Shown here: positions 5,032 to 5,778 of the stretch, piece after piece
How positions within the stretch are numbered: the stretch's first letter is position 1
Layout: each line of letters opens with the position of its first letter
DNA from: Deltaproteobacteria bacterium
GTDB taxonomy: Bacteria > Desulfobacterota_B > Binatia > UBA9968
Length of the DNA: 5,778 nt
Direction of reading: 5' to 3'
Assembly: GCA_005879255.1 (NCBI GenBank)
Contig: VBKY01000596.1
Location: 1-5,778, forward strand
Translations under genes and position numbers: made by a program
Notes under the pieces: model-generated
What the model was told of the DNA's origin: nothing
The model's input: the letters and a program-made list of their open reading frames with translations, nothing else
The model's database searches: none

Positions 5032-5778
5032 ATGCCATCGATCACTGCACTGTTCGGCATGGAGAAACTGGCGCCGGAAAAGGCGCGAGCGTTGGGCATC
5101 GTGTACGCGTCGAGCATCGCGCTGATGATGGGGGTCAATTTCATTCAGCCTGCGCTGCCGGCGCTCACGCAACCCTTTCACGTCAGCGATGCCCAGCTTT
5201 CCTGGGTCATGACGGTCTTCACGGCGCCGGCTATCGTGTTGTCGCCGATCTTCGGCGTGATCGCCGATCTGTACGGTCGGCGTCTTCTGCTGGCGCTCGG
5301 CTTGATCGCTTTCGGGATCTTTGGCGCCGCCATGGCGTTTGCGCCCAACTTTGGCTGGCTGCTCGCATTTAGAACGCTTCAGGGAGTCGCCTTTAGCGCA
5401 GTGATTCCGCTCACCATCGTGCTGATCGGCGATCTGCTGGAAGGCAACAGCGAGATCGGCGGCCAAGGATTAAAAGTCTTCCTCGATCGCATTGGCTATT
5501 TAGTCTTTCCGCCCCTTGGTGGTCTGCTCGCGGCCGTCGCATGGTTTTGGCCCTTTATCTTCTATGTGCTCACAATACCCGTGGGACTCGCGGCGTTTTA
5601 CTGGATGCCCGAAACAAAGGGTAAACGCAGCGAGCGAACAATGACCTATCTCGGCGATATCCTGCGGCTCACGCGCCATCCGCGGCTGGTCATCGCGTTC
5701 TCGGCAGGGTTTCTGCGTTTTTTTCTCGATTACGGCTTTCTCACCTATTTTCCGCTTTTTCTCGTACGCACACACGGT
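5032..5778 (+). CDS. Major facilitator superfamily (MFS) transporter, N-terminal half
   Basis: The frame is open from ATG 5032 to the right edge, giving 249 residues, so the 3' half is missing. The protein is an inner-membrane secondary transporter resembling DHA-type drug or metabolite antiporters. Membrane segments are visible at about residues 21-45, 55-77, 85-104, 110-133, 153-171, 173-191 and 218-245. Motif A is present between segments 2 and 3 (GVIADLYGRR, 75-84). Segment 4 has R114 and QG at 117-118 (RTLQG), as in motif B. The segment 5 antiporter motif is altered: GYLVFPPLGG has Phe where the motif has the Gly before Pro. The ATG has no good Shine-Dalgarno sequence; Met10 (5059) or TTG 5023 and 4996 are alternatives, with an in-frame TAG at 4975-4977. 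The substrate is unknown; the divergent neighbour suggests, weakly, an organic acid. Confidence 0.88.
   Translation, partial: MPSITALFGMEKLAPEKARALGIVYASSIALMMGVNFIQPALPALTQPFHVSDAQLSWVMTVFTAPAIVLSPIFGVIADLYGRRLLLALGLIAFGIFGAAMAFAPNFGWLLAFRTLQGVAFSAVIPLTIVLIGDLLEGNSEIGGQGLKVFLDRIGYLVFPPLGGLLAAVAWFWPFIFYVLTIPVGLAAFYWMPETKGKRSERTMTYLGDILRLTRHPRLVIAFSAGFLRFFLDYGFLTYFPLFLVRTHG

Noticed and set aside
5014..5775. Two - strand reading frames antisense to the transporter
   Set aside because: They are charged, low-complexity translations of a membrane-protein gene's complement, with no family features. The + strand gives clear MFS motifs.
1..5778. CRISPR array, tRNA, rRNA, insertion sequence or attachment site
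   Set aside because: No regularly spaced direct repeats, cloverleaf sequences, transposase text or terminal inverted repeats were seen on either strand.

Overview
This window looks like chromosomal DNA from an uncultured Gram-negative bacterium of moderately high GC. The main support is a large AsmA/DUF748-type envelope protein, which is typical of diderm bacteria. Shine-Dalgarno sites are good on two genes and spacing between genes is ordinary. The lineage cannot be fixed from sequence alone. The TTCAAAR-type heptamer repeats in the convergent spacer remind me of soil lineages near the old Deltaproteobacteria, but this is a weak impression. I see no rRNA, tRNA, CRISPR array, insertion sequence or phage gene.

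Layout. Positions 1-2952 (+) hold the central and C-terminal part of one very long DUF748/AsmA-like gene whose start lies left of the window. Its reading frame is broken twice, near 860 (frame 3 to frame 2) and near 2585 (frame 2 to frame 1), so it appears as three consecutive fragments. At both breaks a short stretch also seems to be missing compared with what I remember of the family. It is either a decaying gene or an assembly artefact. Positions 3058-3348 (+) hold a small gene with a near-perfect ribosome binding site and a product I do not recognise. The gene has a GC-rich hairpin near its 3' end and faces a convergent neighbour across a spacer with heptamer repeats. Positions 3390-4820 (-) hold a complete UbiD-family, prenylated-FMN-dependent decarboxylase with its catalytic and cofactor residues intact. 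Positions 5032-5778 (+) hold the N-terminal half of a major facilitator superfamily transporter that runs off the right edge. It is divergent from the ubiD-like gene across a 211-base, relatively AT-rich spacer that probably carries both promoters.

How the genes relate. The DUF748 gene and the small gene point the same way but are separated by about 105 bases, so an operon is not assured. The UbiD-family enzyme and the transporter are divergent and could be co-regulated, for example for uptake and decarboxylation (or carboxylation) of an aromatic or unsaturated acid. No substrate can be assigned. No UbiX-type prenyltransferase, which makes the cofactor, is in the window.

I found no convincing new multi-gene system. 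The points most worth checking are the double-broken DUF748 gene, its three-fold internal repeat and interrupted OmpA-like C-terminus, the unrecognised small protein, and the inverted heptamer repeats between the convergent genes.
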